Shown here: piece after piece, positions 1 to 8,733 of the stretch
Layout of the letters: each line of letters opens with the position of its first letter
Position numbering within the stretch: position 1 is the first letter of the stretch
Assembly (NCBI RefSeq): GCF_027622945.1
Contig: NZ_JAPZVQ010000001.1
Span: 225,183 to 289,182 of the forward strand
Direction: 5' to 3'
Length of the DNA: 64,000 nucleotides
Origin: Glycomyces lechevalierae
GTDB taxonomy: Bacteria; Actinomycetota; Actinomycetes; Mycobacteriales; Micromonosporaceae
Translations under genes and position numbers: made by a program
Notes under the pieces: generated by a model
The model's database searches: none
What the model saw: only the letters and a program-made list of their open reading frames with translations
Told to the model about the DNA's origin: nothing

Positions 1-107
1 ACGCGTGCCCCCCGCGGGGGGGTCGCGGGCCCCGCCTTTTTGAAGCCCTACGGGGGGCGGCGCTGAGCCCCCCCCGCCATTCGCTCTCGTTCGTCTCGGG
101 TGGGCCG
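1..107. other. GC-rich intergenic end with hairpin
   Basis: There is no gene here. The stretch is dominated by G and C runs. A run of G at 52-57 faces a run of C at 68-75 and could form a stem just past the stop of the lipoprotein gene on the minus strand, so part of it may act as a terminator. The composition resembles the G/C tract at 9432-9523 and the exact run lengths may not be reliable. Confidence 0.4.
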
Positions 108-860
108 CTACTCGGCGCCTTCCTCGTGCCGCGGTTCGAAGTACGAGCGGGACGGGGCGACCTCGGGGGTGCCCATCGGCAGGTCCACGGTGACCGCCTC
201 GCCGTTCGAGAACACGAACGTGACCTCCACTTTGGAGCCCATCTTCACGTCTTGGTTCAGGCCGTCCAGGAGCAGGAAGGAACCCGTGGTCGGCGCCAGG
301 CGCACGTACGAGTCCGGGGCGATCTCGATCTCGAAGTCCCGCTCGCCCACCACTTCCGCGAACAGCGATTCGGACGGCGACTCCGAAGCGCCGGCCGTGG
401 GCGAAGCCGAGTCCGAGGCACCGGCGGAGGGCGAGTCGCTCGCCGTCGGCGAAGGGGAGGCCCCCGCTGAAGGCGATTCGGTGGCATCGGCCGAAGGCGT
501 CGCCGACTCGCCCGCTCCAGGCGTCTCCTCGGCCACGACGTCGGTCGCAAGGATCACCGCGTCGGCGACCGGGCTCGTCACCGCTTCGAGGACCACGGAC
601 TCGGTGCTCTGGTTGTCCATCCAGATCCGCAGCGGGGCCTGCCCGCCCTCCAGGTAGAAACCCCGCTCCCCGAAGTCGACCTGCATGTCGCGCATGGCGA
701 TCACGCCCGCGTCCACGTCGATCCCCGAAATGGCCGAGTTCGTCTCGCCCGTCTGGGCGCTCCTGCTCGCTCCGCAGCCGGCCAGGGCCAGACCCACTAC
801 CGCCAGGGCCGCGGCCCAGCGGACCCGGGCCGCCGCCGCGCTCGCTTCTCGTCTCTCCAC
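108..860 (-). CDS. PCuAC-like secreted lipoprotein
   Basis: A 250-residue protein. The GTG start at 860 is chosen because AAGGTGG lies five bases upstream and the signal peptide then begins at once: a short basic N-terminus, a hydrophobic stretch at about residues 15-27, and lipobox LAGC with the lipidated Cys at residue 29. The mature protein has a low-complexity Ser/Pro/Ala/Glu tract near the middle. It ends in a beta-rich region with LLLDGLNQDVKMG, which resembles the MLMGL loop of PCu(A)C periplasmic copper chaperones. The Met/His copper ligands of that loop are not clearly present, so metal binding is uncertain. It is probably anchored outside the membrane. A reading frame open to 968 would put the start inside a dispersed repeat and is not favoured. 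Confidence 0.75.
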   Translation of the reverse strand: MERREASAAAARVRWAAALAVVGLALAGCGASRSAQTGETNSAISGIDVDAGVIAMRDMQVDFGERGFYLEGGQAPLRIWMDNQSTESVVLEAVTSPVADAVILATDVVAEETPGAGESATPSADATESPSAGASPSPTASDSPSAGASDSASPTAGASESPSESLFAEVVGERDFEIEIAPDSYVRLAPTTGSFLLLDGLNQDVKMGSKVEVTFVFSNGEAVTVDLPMGTPEVAPSRSYFEPRHEEGAE

Positions 861-949
861 AAGCGCCACCTTAAGCGCGGAAGGGCGCCGCGCCCGGCCG
901 CGACATACCGGGCAACGGATCCGCCCTTCCCGAACCGACCGGGTGCCGC

Positions 950-971
950 GTGACATATCACATGCCACATG
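950..971 (-). repeat. Dispersed CATGTGACAT-type repeat, copy 1
   Basis: Read on the minus strand this is CATGTGGCATGTGATATG followed by TCAC. It is the most degenerate of nine related copies in the window and shows the direct heptamer pair CATGTGG/CATGTGA. It lies between the antiporter stop and the lipoprotein gene. A partial match, GCGACATACC, is found 50 bp away near 900. Confidence 0.7.
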
Positions 972-999
972 GCACCGACCGGGTTGCGGCGGGTCGCGG

Positions 1000-2586
1000 T
1001 CAGGCCGAGTGGCGGCGGCTCACCGCACGGTGGTCGAGGGCGGCGAGGACGCGGTCGACGAGGACCGGGTCGTGCCCCGGCGAGGACCGCAGTTGCAGGA
1101 CACGGGCGGTCGCGGCGGAGAGCATCTCGCTCTCGATGCGCTGGAAGGTGTCGAACCGCTCGGCGAGGCGTTCGGTCTCCGGGTCCTCGCGCTCCTCGAC
1201 CATGGCGGTGATCTGCGCGGTCCGGTGGTCGAAGCGGCGCTCCATCGCGGCCGCGACCTCGTCGTCCACCTCGCCCTCGCGGCGCAGCTCGCGGAGCCGC
1301 GCCGTGGCGGCCTTCCCCGCCTCCCGCATGAGGGAACGCAGGGCGGCGGACTCCTTCTCCTCGTCGGCGCGCACGCCGAGGAACGCGATCAGACCCGGCA
1401 GGGTGAGGCCCTGCGCGACGAGCGTCGCGAGCACGACCGCAACGGACAAGAACTGGATCTGCTCGCGCCCCGGGAACGGCGAGCCGTCCGCGGTGGCCTG
1501 CGGGATCGCCAGCGCCGTCACGACCGTGACGACCCCGCGCATCCCTGCCCAGGCGGTGACGACCGCCAGACGCGGCTGGTCCCCCAGGCTCGTCCAGCCG
1601 ATGCCCTTGCGGCCCAGGACGATCGCGATGGCGAGCCACAGGGCGCGGACGGCGATCACGGCGCCCGCCACGGCCAGGGCCTTCCACAGCAGGTCGGACA
1701 CGCCCGATCCGATGGCGTCGATGATGTCGATCAACTCCATGCCGACCAGGCCGAAGGTGAGGGCGATGAGGCCGGTCTCCAGGACGTCCCACACCGAGCC
1801 CTGGACGAGGCGGCCCTCGAAGTCGTCGGGGTCGTTGGAGCGGGCGACCAGATAGAACGCGGCGCAGATGACGGCGAGGACGCCGGAGGCCTTGACGACG
1901 TCGGCGAGCAGGTAGGCGATGTAGGGGGCGGTGAGGCCCAGGGCGGTGCGGACACGGCTGTCGTCCACGAGGGAGCCGAGTTTGACGAGGAGCCAGCCGA
2001 CGCCCAGGCCGATCGCGGCGGCGACGACCGCGGAGTACACGAACAGGCCCGCCGTCCACAGAGCCGAGACGGTGCCGGTGACGACGCCGATGACGGCGAC
2101 GTTGTAGAGGGTGAGGGCGGTGACGTCGTTGAACAGGCCTTCGCCTTCGAGGATGGTGACGAGGCGGCGGGGCAGTCCGAGGCGGTCGGCGACGGCGGTG
2201 ACGGCCGCGGCGTCGGGAGGAGCGCAGATCGCGCCGAGGACGACGGCCGCGCCGACGGGCAGGACCGGGCTGATCGTGGCGGCCAGGGCCGCGACCGCAG
2301 CGGTGGTGACGAAGACGAGGAGGACCGCGAGGAAGAGGATCGGCCGCCAGTTCGCGGCGAAGTGCCGCCATGAGGACTTGCGGGCGGCGGCCCACAGGAT
2401 CGGGGGCAGCAGCACCGGCAGCAGATGCTCGGGGTCGAGGTCGAGGGCGGGCACGCCGGGGATGAGGCCGAGGGCGAGTCCGTAGAGGCAGATGAGAACC
2501 GGGGCGGGGACGCGCATCCATTCGGCGGCGGCGGTCAGGAGGAGCCCGCCGACGGCGAGCGCGAACAGGATCGCGACCAGTTCCAT
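1000..2586 (-). CDS. NhaP-type Na+/H+ antiporter (CPA1 family)
   Basis: A 528-residue integral membrane protein of the monovalent cation:proton antiporter-1 family, expected to exchange cytoplasmic Na+ or K+ for protons. The ATG at 2586 is preceded by GGAGG four bases away. About twelve hydrophobic segments fill residues 1-400. APPDAAAVTAV corresponds to the family's TDP motif and EGEGLFNDVTALTLY to the conserved ND ion-binding helix. A charged cytosolic tail of about 130 residues follows, rich in Glu/Arg, as in NhaP/YjcE-type proteins. The gene is divergent from the drug exporter across 111 bp. An open frame continuing upstream to 4818 is only the antisense of the exporter. Confidence 0.9.
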   Translation of the reverse strand: MELVAILFALAVGGLLLTAAAEWMRVPAPVLICLYGLALGLIPGVPALDLDPEHLLPVLLPPILWAAARKSSWRHFAANWRPILFLAVLLVFVTTAAVAALAATISPVLPVGAAVVLGAICAPPDAAAVTAVADRLGLPRRLVTILEGEGLFNDVTALTLYNVAVIGVVTGTVSALWTAGLFVYSAVVAAAIGLGVGWLLVKLGSLVDDSRVRTALGLTAPYIAYLLADVVKASGVLAVICAAFYLVARSNDPDDFEGRLVQGSVWDVLETGLIALTFGLVGMELIDIIDAIGSGVSDLLWKALAVAGAVIAVRALWLAIAIVLGRKGIGWTSLGDQPRLAVVTAWAGMRGVVTVVTALAIPQATADGSPFPGREQIQFLSVAVVLATLVAQGLTLPGLIAFLGVRADEEKESAALRSLMREAGKAATARLRELRREGEVDDEVAAAMERRFDHRTAQITAMVEEREDPETERLAERFDTFQRIESEMLSAATARVLQLRSSPGHDPVLVDRVLAALDHRAVSRRHSA

Positions 2587-2697
2587 GCAGCCTCCGACGC
2601 GGGCGGACTCGATTGTTCGGGCACACCCTACGCCCGCCGGATCAGGATCGCCCGCACTCGGCCGTGGCGTCGCCGTTTTGCCGCTATTGTGCCGCTT

Positions 2698-4752
2698 ATG
2701 GCCACTGTCGACACTGCCGAGCGCATGGAGGCCGCCGAGCCGGCGCCGCCCGTGCTGAGCAAGTCCCGCCGCAACCTCGTGTTCGTCACGATCATGCTCG
2801 GCATGCTCATGGCCGCGCTCGACCAGACGATCGTCTCCACTGCACTGCCGACGATCGTGGCCGACCTCGGGAGCGCCGGGCACATCGCCTGGGTCGTGAC
2901 GTCCTATCTGCTGGCGGAGGCGATCGCCTCCGCGATCGTGGGCAAGTTCGGCGACATGTTCGGGCGCAAGGCGATCTTCCAGATCAGCGCGGTCGTGTTC
3001 GTCGGCGGTTCGGCGCTGGCCGGGTTCAGCGAGGACATGGTCTTCCTGATCGTGTCGCGGGCGATCCAGGGACTCGGCGCGGGCGGCCTGATGGTGACGG
3101 CGATGGCGCTCATCGCCGACGTGATCCCGTTGCGCGAGCGGGGCAAGTACCAGGGCGCGATGGGCGCGGTGTTCGGCGTGACCACGGTGCTCGGCCCGAC
3201 GTTGGGCGGCCTGTTCACCGACCACCTGTCGTGGCGGTGGTGCTTCTATGTGAACGTGCCGATCGCGGTGGTCATGATCGCGATGGCGGCGGCCACGATC
3301 CCGCGCGTGCGCTCGGTCGTGAAGCCGGTGATCGACTACCTGGGCCTGATCTTCGTCGCGATCGGCACGACCCTGCTGATCCTCGCGTTGGAATGGGGCG
3401 GTGACGAGTACGCGTGGGACTCGGCGACGATCCTCGGCATGTTCGGGGGCGCGGCGGTCGCGATCGTCCTGTTCGTCGTCATCGAGCGCCGCGCGGCCGA
3501 ACCGATCATTCCCATGTGGCTCTTCGCGAACCCGGTGTTCACCGTCTCGTCGATCCTGAGCTTCATCGTGGGGTTCGCGATGCTCGGGGCGATGACGTAT
3601 CTGCCGACGTACCTGCAGTACGTGGACGGGACGTCGGCGACGGTGTCGGGGTACCGGACGCTGCCGATGGTCGCGGGCATGATGTTCACGTCGATCCTGT
3701 CGGGCAACGTGGTGAGCAAGACGGGCCGGTACAAGATGTTCCCGATCATGGGCACCGCCGTGATGGGCCTCGGGCTCTACCTCATGTCGACGATGGGCAC
3801 GGACTCGGACGTCTGGGAGGAGTCGCTGTACATGCTCGTGTTCGGCATCGGGCTCGGGCTGACGATGCAGGTGCTGACGATCGCCGTGCAGAACACCGTG
3901 CCGTACGCGCAGATGGGCGCGGCGACCTCGGGCGTGACGTTCTTCCGCACCGTCGGCTCCACCTTCGGCACCGCGATCTTCGGGACGCTCTTCACGAACC
4001 ACAGCACGCCGCTGCTGGCCGCCGCGTACGCCGAGTCGGGAGTGGACCCCGCGGTCGCGGCGAGCCCGGCGGCGCTGCATGCCCTGCCGGACGCGGTGAT
4101 CGAGCCGATCGTGCAGGCCTACGCCGATTCGATCAACTTCGTGTTCCTCTGGACCGTGCCGGTGGCGGCGGTCGGGTTCATCGTGGCGTGGTTCCTCGTC
4201 GAGCGGCCCCTGCACGACGCGGCGCGCGGCCGCGCCGCCGACATGGGCGAGGGCTTCGGTGCCCCGGACCCGGCGCCGTCGGAGGAGCGGCTGGCGCGGA
4301 TGATCGCCGATGTCATGCAGCGCGAACGCAAGACGGTGTTCACGGACGTGTACCGCGCGACCGACAGCCTCCTCGACCGGGCCGACGCTTGGGCGCTGCG
4401 CCAGGTGTACGTACTCGAGCGCGCCGGTGAGGAGGCGAGTGTCCGCAAGATCGCCGCAGCCCACCGGGTGCCGCCGGAAGTGCTGACGCCGGTGTTCACG
4501 CAGGCGGTGCGCGCCGGACTCATCGCCGTCGAGAAGGGACGCCTGCGGGTGACGCCGATCGGCCGCGCCGAGTTCGAGCGGTTCATCGCGGTGTGGCGGC
4601 ACTGGCTCGACACGCACCTCGACGACTGGAACCTCGCCGACCCCGAGGACCGCAAGGTCTTCGACAAGGCGGTCACCCGCATCGCCCGCGCGATCACCGC
4701 CGAAGAAGCCCAGACCTGGCCCCAGCCCGAAGAGGCCGCCACCAAGACTTGA
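2698..4752 (+). CDS. DHA2-family MFS exporter with C-terminal winged-helix-like domain
   Basis: A 684-residue major facilitator of the 14-helix DHA2 drug:proton antiporter family (EmrB/QacA-like). Motif A is seen as GKFGDMFGRK after helix 2, and the N-terminal DQTIVSTALPTI and loop GLGAGGLM are typical. The last helix ends near residue 510. A further 170 soluble residues follow, containing ASVRKIAAAHRVPPEVLTPV and a basic wing-like GRLRVTPIG, reminiscent of a MarR or winged-helix fold. Such a tail is longer than usual for the family. No Shine-Dalgarno is present; TATTGT lies seven bases before the ATG, so the mRNA may be leaderless. Substrate unknown. Confidence 0.88.
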   Translation: MATVDTAERMEAAEPAPPVLSKSRRNLVFVTIMLGMLMAALDQTIVSTALPTIVADLGSAGHIAWVVTSYLLAEAIASAIVGKFGDMFGRKAIFQISAVVFVGGSALAGFSEDMVFLIVSRAIQGLGAGGLMVTAMALIADVIPLRERGKYQGAMGAVFGVTTVLGPTLGGLFTDHLSWRWCFYVNVPIAVVMIAMAAATIPRVRSVVKPVIDYLGLIFVAIGTTLLILALEWGGDEYAWDSATILGMFGGAAVAIVLFVVIERRAAEPIIPMWLFANPVFTVSSILSFIVGFAMLGAMTYLPTYLQYVDGTSATVSGYRTLPMVAGMMFTSILSGNVVSKTGRYKMFPIMGTAVMGLGLYLMSTMGTDSDVWEESLYMLVFGIGLGLTMQVLTIAVQNTVPYAQMGAATSGVTFFRTVGSTFGTAIFGTLFTNHSTPLLAAAYAESGVDPAVAASPAALHALPDAVIEPIVQAYADSINFVFLWTVPVAAVGFIVAWFLVERPLHDAARGRAADMGEGFGAPDPAPSEERLARMIADVMQRERKTVFTDVYRATDSLLDRADAWALRQVYVLERAGEEASVRKIAAAHRVPPEVLTPVFTQAVRAGLIAVEKGRLRVTPIGRAEFERFIAVWRHWLDTHLDDWNLADPEDRKVFDKAVTRIARAITAEEAQTWPQPEEAATKT

Positions 4753-4947
4753 CCGACGCCCACACGACCTCGAAGCGGTCAGCCGCTCCAGCGGACTGCA
4801 AGCCCTCAATGGCGACATCGAGCTCCCCGCCGATCCCGTTCTCGCCGTTGAGGCTTCGAGGTGGGCCCGCGGGCTCCGCCGATCGCGGCCCGGCCGGCCG
4901 GGCCTTCGCGGCGAGGTCGAGCGATGAGCCGTTCCGGTTCTCGCCGT
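4753..4947. other. Convergent intergenic region with palindrome and direct repeats
   Basis: This gap separates the convergent exporter and aldehyde dehydrogenase genes. An 18-bp perfect palindrome, GGCCCGGCC followed by GGCCGGGCC, sits at 4887-4904 and may terminate transcription from both sides, although no T-run follows. Two degenerate direct copies of a roughly 45-bp unit containing GTTCTCGCCGTT lie near 4820-4860 and 4917-4962; the second copy overlaps the end of the dehydrogenase gene. Confidence 0.5.
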
Positions 4948-6471
4948 TCAGACTTTCGCGGCAGGCTCCATGGTTCCGTCGACGCGGCGCTGGAGGCTGA
5001 GCGGGTTGTCGTCGTGGAGCGCCTCGGGCAGCAGCGGTTCCGGAGTGGACTGGTAGGCCACCGGGCGCATGAAGCGCGCGATCGCGCCCGTGCCGACCGA
5101 GGTGTGCCGGCCGTTCGTGGTCGCGGGCCACGGGCCGCCGTGGTGCTGCGCGTCGGTCACGGCCACGCCGGTCGGCCAGCCGTTCACGATGACGCGACCC
5201 GACCGCTCCGCCAGCAGCGGGAGCGCGGCCCGGGCGACCGGGTCCGCCGACGTCGCGAGCTGGACCGTCGCGGTGAGACCGCCCGGGAGCTGCGGCAGCA
5301 CCCGTTCGAGCTCGGCGATGTCGGTGTAAGTGAGCACCAGCGCGGTCGGGCCGAAGCACTCGTGAAGGAGAGCGTCGTCGCCGTCGATCGCAGCAACGGG
5401 GGCCGCGATGAGGCCCGGTGTCACCGCGAAGCCCTCGTCGACTGACGAGGGTTCGACCGCGAAGCACGCCTGCGGGTGCGACGCCAGCCGGGCCGCCTCC
5501 GCCGTATAAGCCTCGCGGATGCGGGCGTTCAGCATCGGGTGGACCGCCTTGGTGCGCACGGCAGCCGCCAGCGCGTCGTCGAGTCCGTGGTCTTCGGGAA
5601 GGAAAAGCAATCCGGGTTTGGTGCAGAACTGGCCGGCGCCGAGAGTCATCGACGCCGCGAACTCCTCGACCAGGCCGGGGCCGCGCTGCGCGACGGCTTC
5701 GGGGGTGACGACCACGGGATTGAGGCTGCCGAGCTCGCCATAGAACGGGATGGGTTCGGGCCGAGCTGCGGCCTCTTCGGCGAGCGCGCGGCCGCCCGCG
5801 ATCGAACCGGTGAAGGCTGCGGCCTTGATGTTCGGGTCGCGGATCAGGTCGAGTCCGGCTTGGAAGCCGCTGACGACGGCGAACACTCGCGGGTCGGCGC
5901 CGTGCTTCTCGAGGGCTTCGGTGATGATCTCGGCGAGCAGGACCGCCGTGGCGGGTTGCGAGGCATGGGCTTTCGCGACGACCGGGCAGCCTGCGGCCAG
6001 CGCGGCGGCGGTGTCGGTGCCGGCGACGCCGAAGGCGAGCGGGAAGTTCGAGGCCGCGTAGACGGCGATGGGGCCGAGCGGGATGTTGCAGCGGCGCAGG
6101 TCGGGCCGGGGCGGTGTGGCGCGCGGGGCGGCGTGGTCGATCACGACGTCGAGGGCCGCGCCGGTCTCGGCGTAGGCGGCGTACTGATCGAACTGGCCGG
6201 TGGTGCGGGCGAGTTCGCCGCGGAGGCGGGTCTCGCCGAGGCCGGATTCGGCGTCGGCGAGGGCGACGAGGGCGTCCTCGTGGTCGGTCAGGGCGGTGGC
6301 GATGGCGCGCATGAGGTTGCCGCGTTCGGTCGGGCGCATGGCGGCGAGGCCTGGTGCGGCGGCGCGGGCGGCGGCCGCGATGCGGGCGACCTCGTCGGGC
6401 GCGGTCTCGGCGATCGGTTCGCCGAACGCCGCTCCGGTGGTCGGGTTGACGCTGCGCAGTGTGTCGGCCAT
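4948..6471 (-). CDS. 2-oxoglutaric semialdehyde dehydrogenase (NADP+), ALDH family
   Basis: A 507-residue aldehyde dehydrogenase of the alpha-ketoglutaric semialdehyde type. The catalytic Cys283 is in GQFCTKPG and the general base Glu246 in FYGELGSLNP. SNFPLAFG and FTGS mark the Rossmann cofactor region. In hydroxyproline, arabinose and glucarate pathways this enzyme performs the last step, oxidising 2-oxoglutarate semialdehyde to 2-oxoglutarate. The divergent neighbours, a DapA-family lyase and a proline-racemase-family epimerase, favour the hydroxyproline route. The ATG at 6471 has only a weak purine-rich site upstream. Family placement is secure; the pathway is inferred from context. Confidence 0.88.
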   Translation of the reverse strand: MADTLRSVNPTTGAAFGEPIAETAPDEVARIAAAARAAAPGLAAMRPTERGNLMRAIATALTDHEDALVALADAESGLGETRLRGELARTTGQFDQYAAYAETGAALDVVIDHAAPRATPPRPDLRRCNIPLGPIAVYAASNFPLAFGVAGTDTAAALAAGCPVVAKAHASQPATAVLLAEIITEALEKHGADPRVFAVVSGFQAGLDLIRDPNIKAAAFTGSIAGGRALAEEAAARPEPIPFYGELGSLNPVVVTPEAVAQRGPGLVEEFAASMTLGAGQFCTKPGLLFLPEDHGLDDALAAAVRTKAVHPMLNARIREAYTAEAARLASHPQACFAVEPSSVDEGFAVTPGLIAAPVAAIDGDDALLHECFGPTALVLTYTDIAELERVLPQLPGGLTATVQLATSADPVARAALPLLAERSGRVIVNGWPTGVAVTDAQHHGGPWPATTNGRHTSVGTGAIARFMRPVAYQSTPEPLLPEALHDDNPLSLQRRVDGTMEPAAKV

Positions 6472-6639
6472 GGGTGTGTCCTGTCCGTTCGGTCGTGGTG
6501 CGGTGGCGGTGTGGGCGCTGTTCTACATGTTCTTCGATGAGCCTGCGACCGGCGTTCGGGGCCTCGAAGAGCGGAGTTCGCGTGCTGGTCCGCGGTTTGT
6601 CACTCCCCGTTGCTCGCGGGCCCCCCGATCCGACTATAG

Positions 6640-6656
6640 TATGTGACATATTACTG
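6640..6656 (+). repeat. Dispersed repeat copy 2 (possible GntR operator)
   Basis: The sequence TATGTGACATATTACTG lies in the divergent promoter region between the dehydrogenase and the DapA-like gene. Its first eleven bases, TATGT-G-ACATA, are a perfect odd-centred palindrome of the kind bound by FCD-type GntR repressors. It is also one of nine related copies in the window. Confidence 0.75.
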
Positions 6657-6720
6657 ATGCAGATCGGTGAGCGGCCGCTGCCGCCGCCCATCGTCGCCGG
6701 GTCGTTCCGGGCGGCTGCGG

Positions 6721-6737
6721 CAGTACCATGTCACACG
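6721..6737 (-). repeat. Dispersed repeat copy 3, overlapping an alternative start
   Basis: On the minus strand this reads CGTGTGACATGGTACTG. On the plus strand it contains the ATG at 6728 that could be mistaken for the start of the DapA-like gene, giving Met-Ser-His-Val-Ile-Glu. It is the second copy within 100 bp. Confidence 0.7.
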
Positions 6738-6757
6738 TCATCGAGATTGGAAGCCCC

Positions 6758-7654
6758 ATGTCGGCACTCGAATCGCGCCCCTGGCGCGGCGTCCTCGTCG
6801 CCACCGCCCTGCCGTTCAACGACGACGGGTCGGTCGACTTCGCGGCCTTCGACGAGCACTGCGCCTGGCTGGTGGCGAACGGCTGCGACGGCGTCACCCC
6901 CAACGGCTCCCTCGGGGAGTACCAGACCCTCACCGAGGCCGAGCGCGCCCAGGTCGTCGCCACCGCCGTCGAGGCGATCGGCGGCGAGCGGGTCATGCCC
7001 GGGGTCGCCGCGTACGGCGCCGCCGAGGCCCGCCGCTGGGCCGAGCAGGCGCGCGACGCCGGGTGCGGCGCGGTCATGCTGCTGCCGCCCAACGCCTACC
7101 GGGCCGACGAGCGCTCCGTGATCGCCCACTACGAGGAGGTCGCGAAGGCCGGCGTGCCGATCGTGGCCTACAACAACCCGATCGACACCAAGGTCGACCT
7201 CACCCCCGAGCTCCTGGCGAAGCTCCACGCCGAGGGCCTCATCCAGGCCGTCAAGGAGTTCTCCGGCGACGTGCGACGCGCCTACCGCATCGCCGAGCTC
7301 GCGCCCGGCCTCGACCTGCTCGTGGGCGCCGACGACGTGCTGCTCGAGCTGGCCGTCGCGGGCGCCGTCGGCTGGGTCTCGGGGTACCCCAACGCCCTCC
7401 CGAAGTCCACTGTGGCGCTCTACCGGGCGGCCGTCTCGGGCGACCTCGAGACCGCCCTGCCGCTGTACCGGCAGCTCCACCCGCTCCTGCGCTGGGACTC
7501 GAAGGTCGAGTTCGTGCAGGCCATCAAGCTCTCCATGGACATCGTCGGGCGCAAGGGCGGCCAGTGCCGCCTGCCGCGCGTGCCGCTCCTGCCCGAGCAG
7601 GCCGCCGAGGTCCGCACCGCCACCGAGCAGGCCCTCGCGGCCGGACTCGCCTAG
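6758..7654 (+). CDS. DapA-family lyase, probable pyrroline-4-hydroxy-2-carboxylate deaminase
   Basis: A 298-residue TIM-barrel aldolase/lyase of the dihydrodipicolinate synthase family. NGSLGEYQTLT matches the substrate carboxylate loop, Tyr138 lies in VAYNNP, and Lys166 in QAVKEFSG is the Schiff-base lysine. Next to a proline-racemase-family enzyme and a 2-oxoglutaric semialdehyde dehydrogenase, the likely reaction is deamination of delta1-pyrroline-4-hydroxy-2-carboxylate in hydroxyproline breakdown. Lysine biosynthesis or keto-sugar-acid dehydration are the alternatives. The ATG at 6758 is preferred because GGAAG precedes it by four bases; an in-frame ATG at 6728 belongs to a dispersed repeat. 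The stop codon overlaps the ribosome-binding site of the next gene. Confidence 0.85.
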   Translation: MSALESRPWRGVLVATALPFNDDGSVDFAAFDEHCAWLVANGCDGVTPNGSLGEYQTLTEAERAQVVATAVEAIGGERVMPGVAAYGAAEARRWAEQARDAGCGAVMLLPPNAYRADERSVIAHYEEVAKAGVPIVAYNNPIDTKVDLTPELLAKLHAEGLIQAVKEFSGDVRRAYRIAELAPGLDLLVGADDVLLELAVAGAVGWVSGYPNALPKSTVALYRAAVSGDLETALPLYRQLHPLLRWDSKVEFVQAIKLSMDIVGRKGGQCRLPRVPLLPEQAAEVRTATEQALAAGLA

Positions 7655-7662
7655 GAGGCCAC

Positions 7663-8679
7663 ATGCGCAGCAGGCTCGTGCTCCAGACCGTCGAATCGCA
7701 CACCGAGGGCATGCCCACACGGGTCGTCACCGGCGGCGTCGCCCCGATCCCCGGTGCGACGATGATGGAACGCCGCGACCATTTCGTCGAGCACCTCGAC
7801 CACGTCCGCGAGTTCCTGATGAACGAGCCGCGCGGGCACGCCGCCATGAGCGGCGCGATCCTCCAGCCGCCGACGCGGCCGGACGCCGACTGGGGCGTCC
7901 TGTTCATCGAGGTCTCCGGGTGCCTGCCGATGTGCGGGCACGGCACGATCGGCGTGGCCACGGTCCTTGTCGAGACAGGCATGGTGCCGGTGACCGAGCC
8001 GGTCACGACGGTCCGGCTCGACACCCCGGCGGGCCTGATCACCGTCGACGTCCAGGTGGAGGACGGCGCGGCCAAGGCCGTCACGCTCGTGAACGTGCCG
8101 GCGTTCTCGGTCGGGCTCGACCGCACGGTCACGTTGAAGGACGGCCGAGAGATCCGCTACGACCTGGCGTTCGGCGGGAACTTCTACGCGTTCGTCGACC
8201 TCGACGACCTCGGCCTGCCGTTCGACGGGGCCTCCAAAGACCGCGCCGCCAAGAACGAGCTCATCGCCGCCGGGCTCGACATCATGGCGGCCGTGAACGC
8301 CGAGCAGGAGCCGGTGCACCCGCTGGAGCCGTCGATCCGAGGGCTCCACCACGTCTACCTGACCGCACCGGGCTCGGACGCGAAGCACTCCCGGCACGCC
8401 ATGGCCATCCACCCCGGCTGGTTCGACCGATCCCCTTGCGGCACCGGCACTTCGGCGCGTATGGCGCAGCTCAACGCGCGGGGCCTGCTCGGGCTCGGGC
8501 AGGACTTCGTCAACGAGTCGTTCATCGGCTCGCGCTTCACCGGCCGCCTGATCGGCGAGACCGAGGTCGCCGGGATCCCCGCTGTCGTCCCGTCCGTCAC
8601 CGGCCGGGCCTGGATAACCGGTACCGCCCAGTACACGCTCGACCCCGATGACCCCTTCCCCAGCGGATTCATCCTCTGA
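7663..8679 (+). CDS. Proline racemase family protein, probable 4-hydroxyproline 2-epimerase
   Basis: A 338-residue enzyme of the proline racemase/hydroxyproline epimerase family. Both catalytic cysteines are present: Cys91 in MCGHGTIG and Cys259 in DRSPCGTG. This argues for racemase or epimerase activity rather than the dehydratase branch, where one Cys is replaced by Thr. It would turn trans-4-hydroxy-L-proline into cis-4-hydroxy-D-proline, the entry step of the pathway. A strong AGGAGG lies five bases before the ATG and overlaps the stop of the upstream gene, so the two are co-translated. The D-hydroxyproline dehydrogenase expected between this step and the deaminase is not in the window. 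Confidence 0.88.
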   Translation: MRSRLVLQTVESHTEGMPTRVVTGGVAPIPGATMMERRDHFVEHLDHVREFLMNEPRGHAAMSGAILQPPTRPDADWGVLFIEVSGCLPMCGHGTIGVATVLVETGMVPVTEPVTTVRLDTPAGLITVDVQVEDGAAKAVTLVNVPAFSVGLDRTVTLKDGREIRYDLAFGGNFYAFVDLDDLGLPFDGASKDRAAKNELIAAGLDIMAAVNAEQEPVHPLEPSIRGLHHVYLTAPGSDAKHSRHAMAIHPGWFDRSPCGTGTSARMAQLNARGLLGLGQDFVNESFIGSRFTGRLIGETEVAGIPAVVPSVTGRAWITGTAQYTLDPDDPFPSGFIL

Positions 8680-8705
8680 GCCTTCCCGCATACTGTGACG
8701 CGCCA

Positions 8706-8722
8706 CGTGTGACATACCACTG
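8706..8722 (+). repeat. Dispersed repeat copy 4, upstream of GntR gene
   Basis: CGTGTGACATACCACTG ends just before the GAGGAGG ribosome-binding site of the GntR-family gene. As an operator it would suit autoregulation. As a repeat it is nearly identical to the copies at 11978 and 33941. Confidence 0.75.
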
Positions 8723-8733
8723 AGGAGGTCCTG

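Noticed and set aside
1000-4818. A 1272-codon open frame on the minus strand
   Set aside because: Only its last 528 codons (from the ATG at 2586) encode the antiporter. The rest is antisense to the MFS exporter and has the Arg/His/Asp-rich composition of shadow frames in high-GC DNA.
6728-6757. ATG at 6728 as the start of the DapA-like gene
   Set aside because: It lies in a dispersed repeat, has no ribosome-binding site and adds ten residues before the normal family start. The ATG at 6758 has GGAAG upstream.
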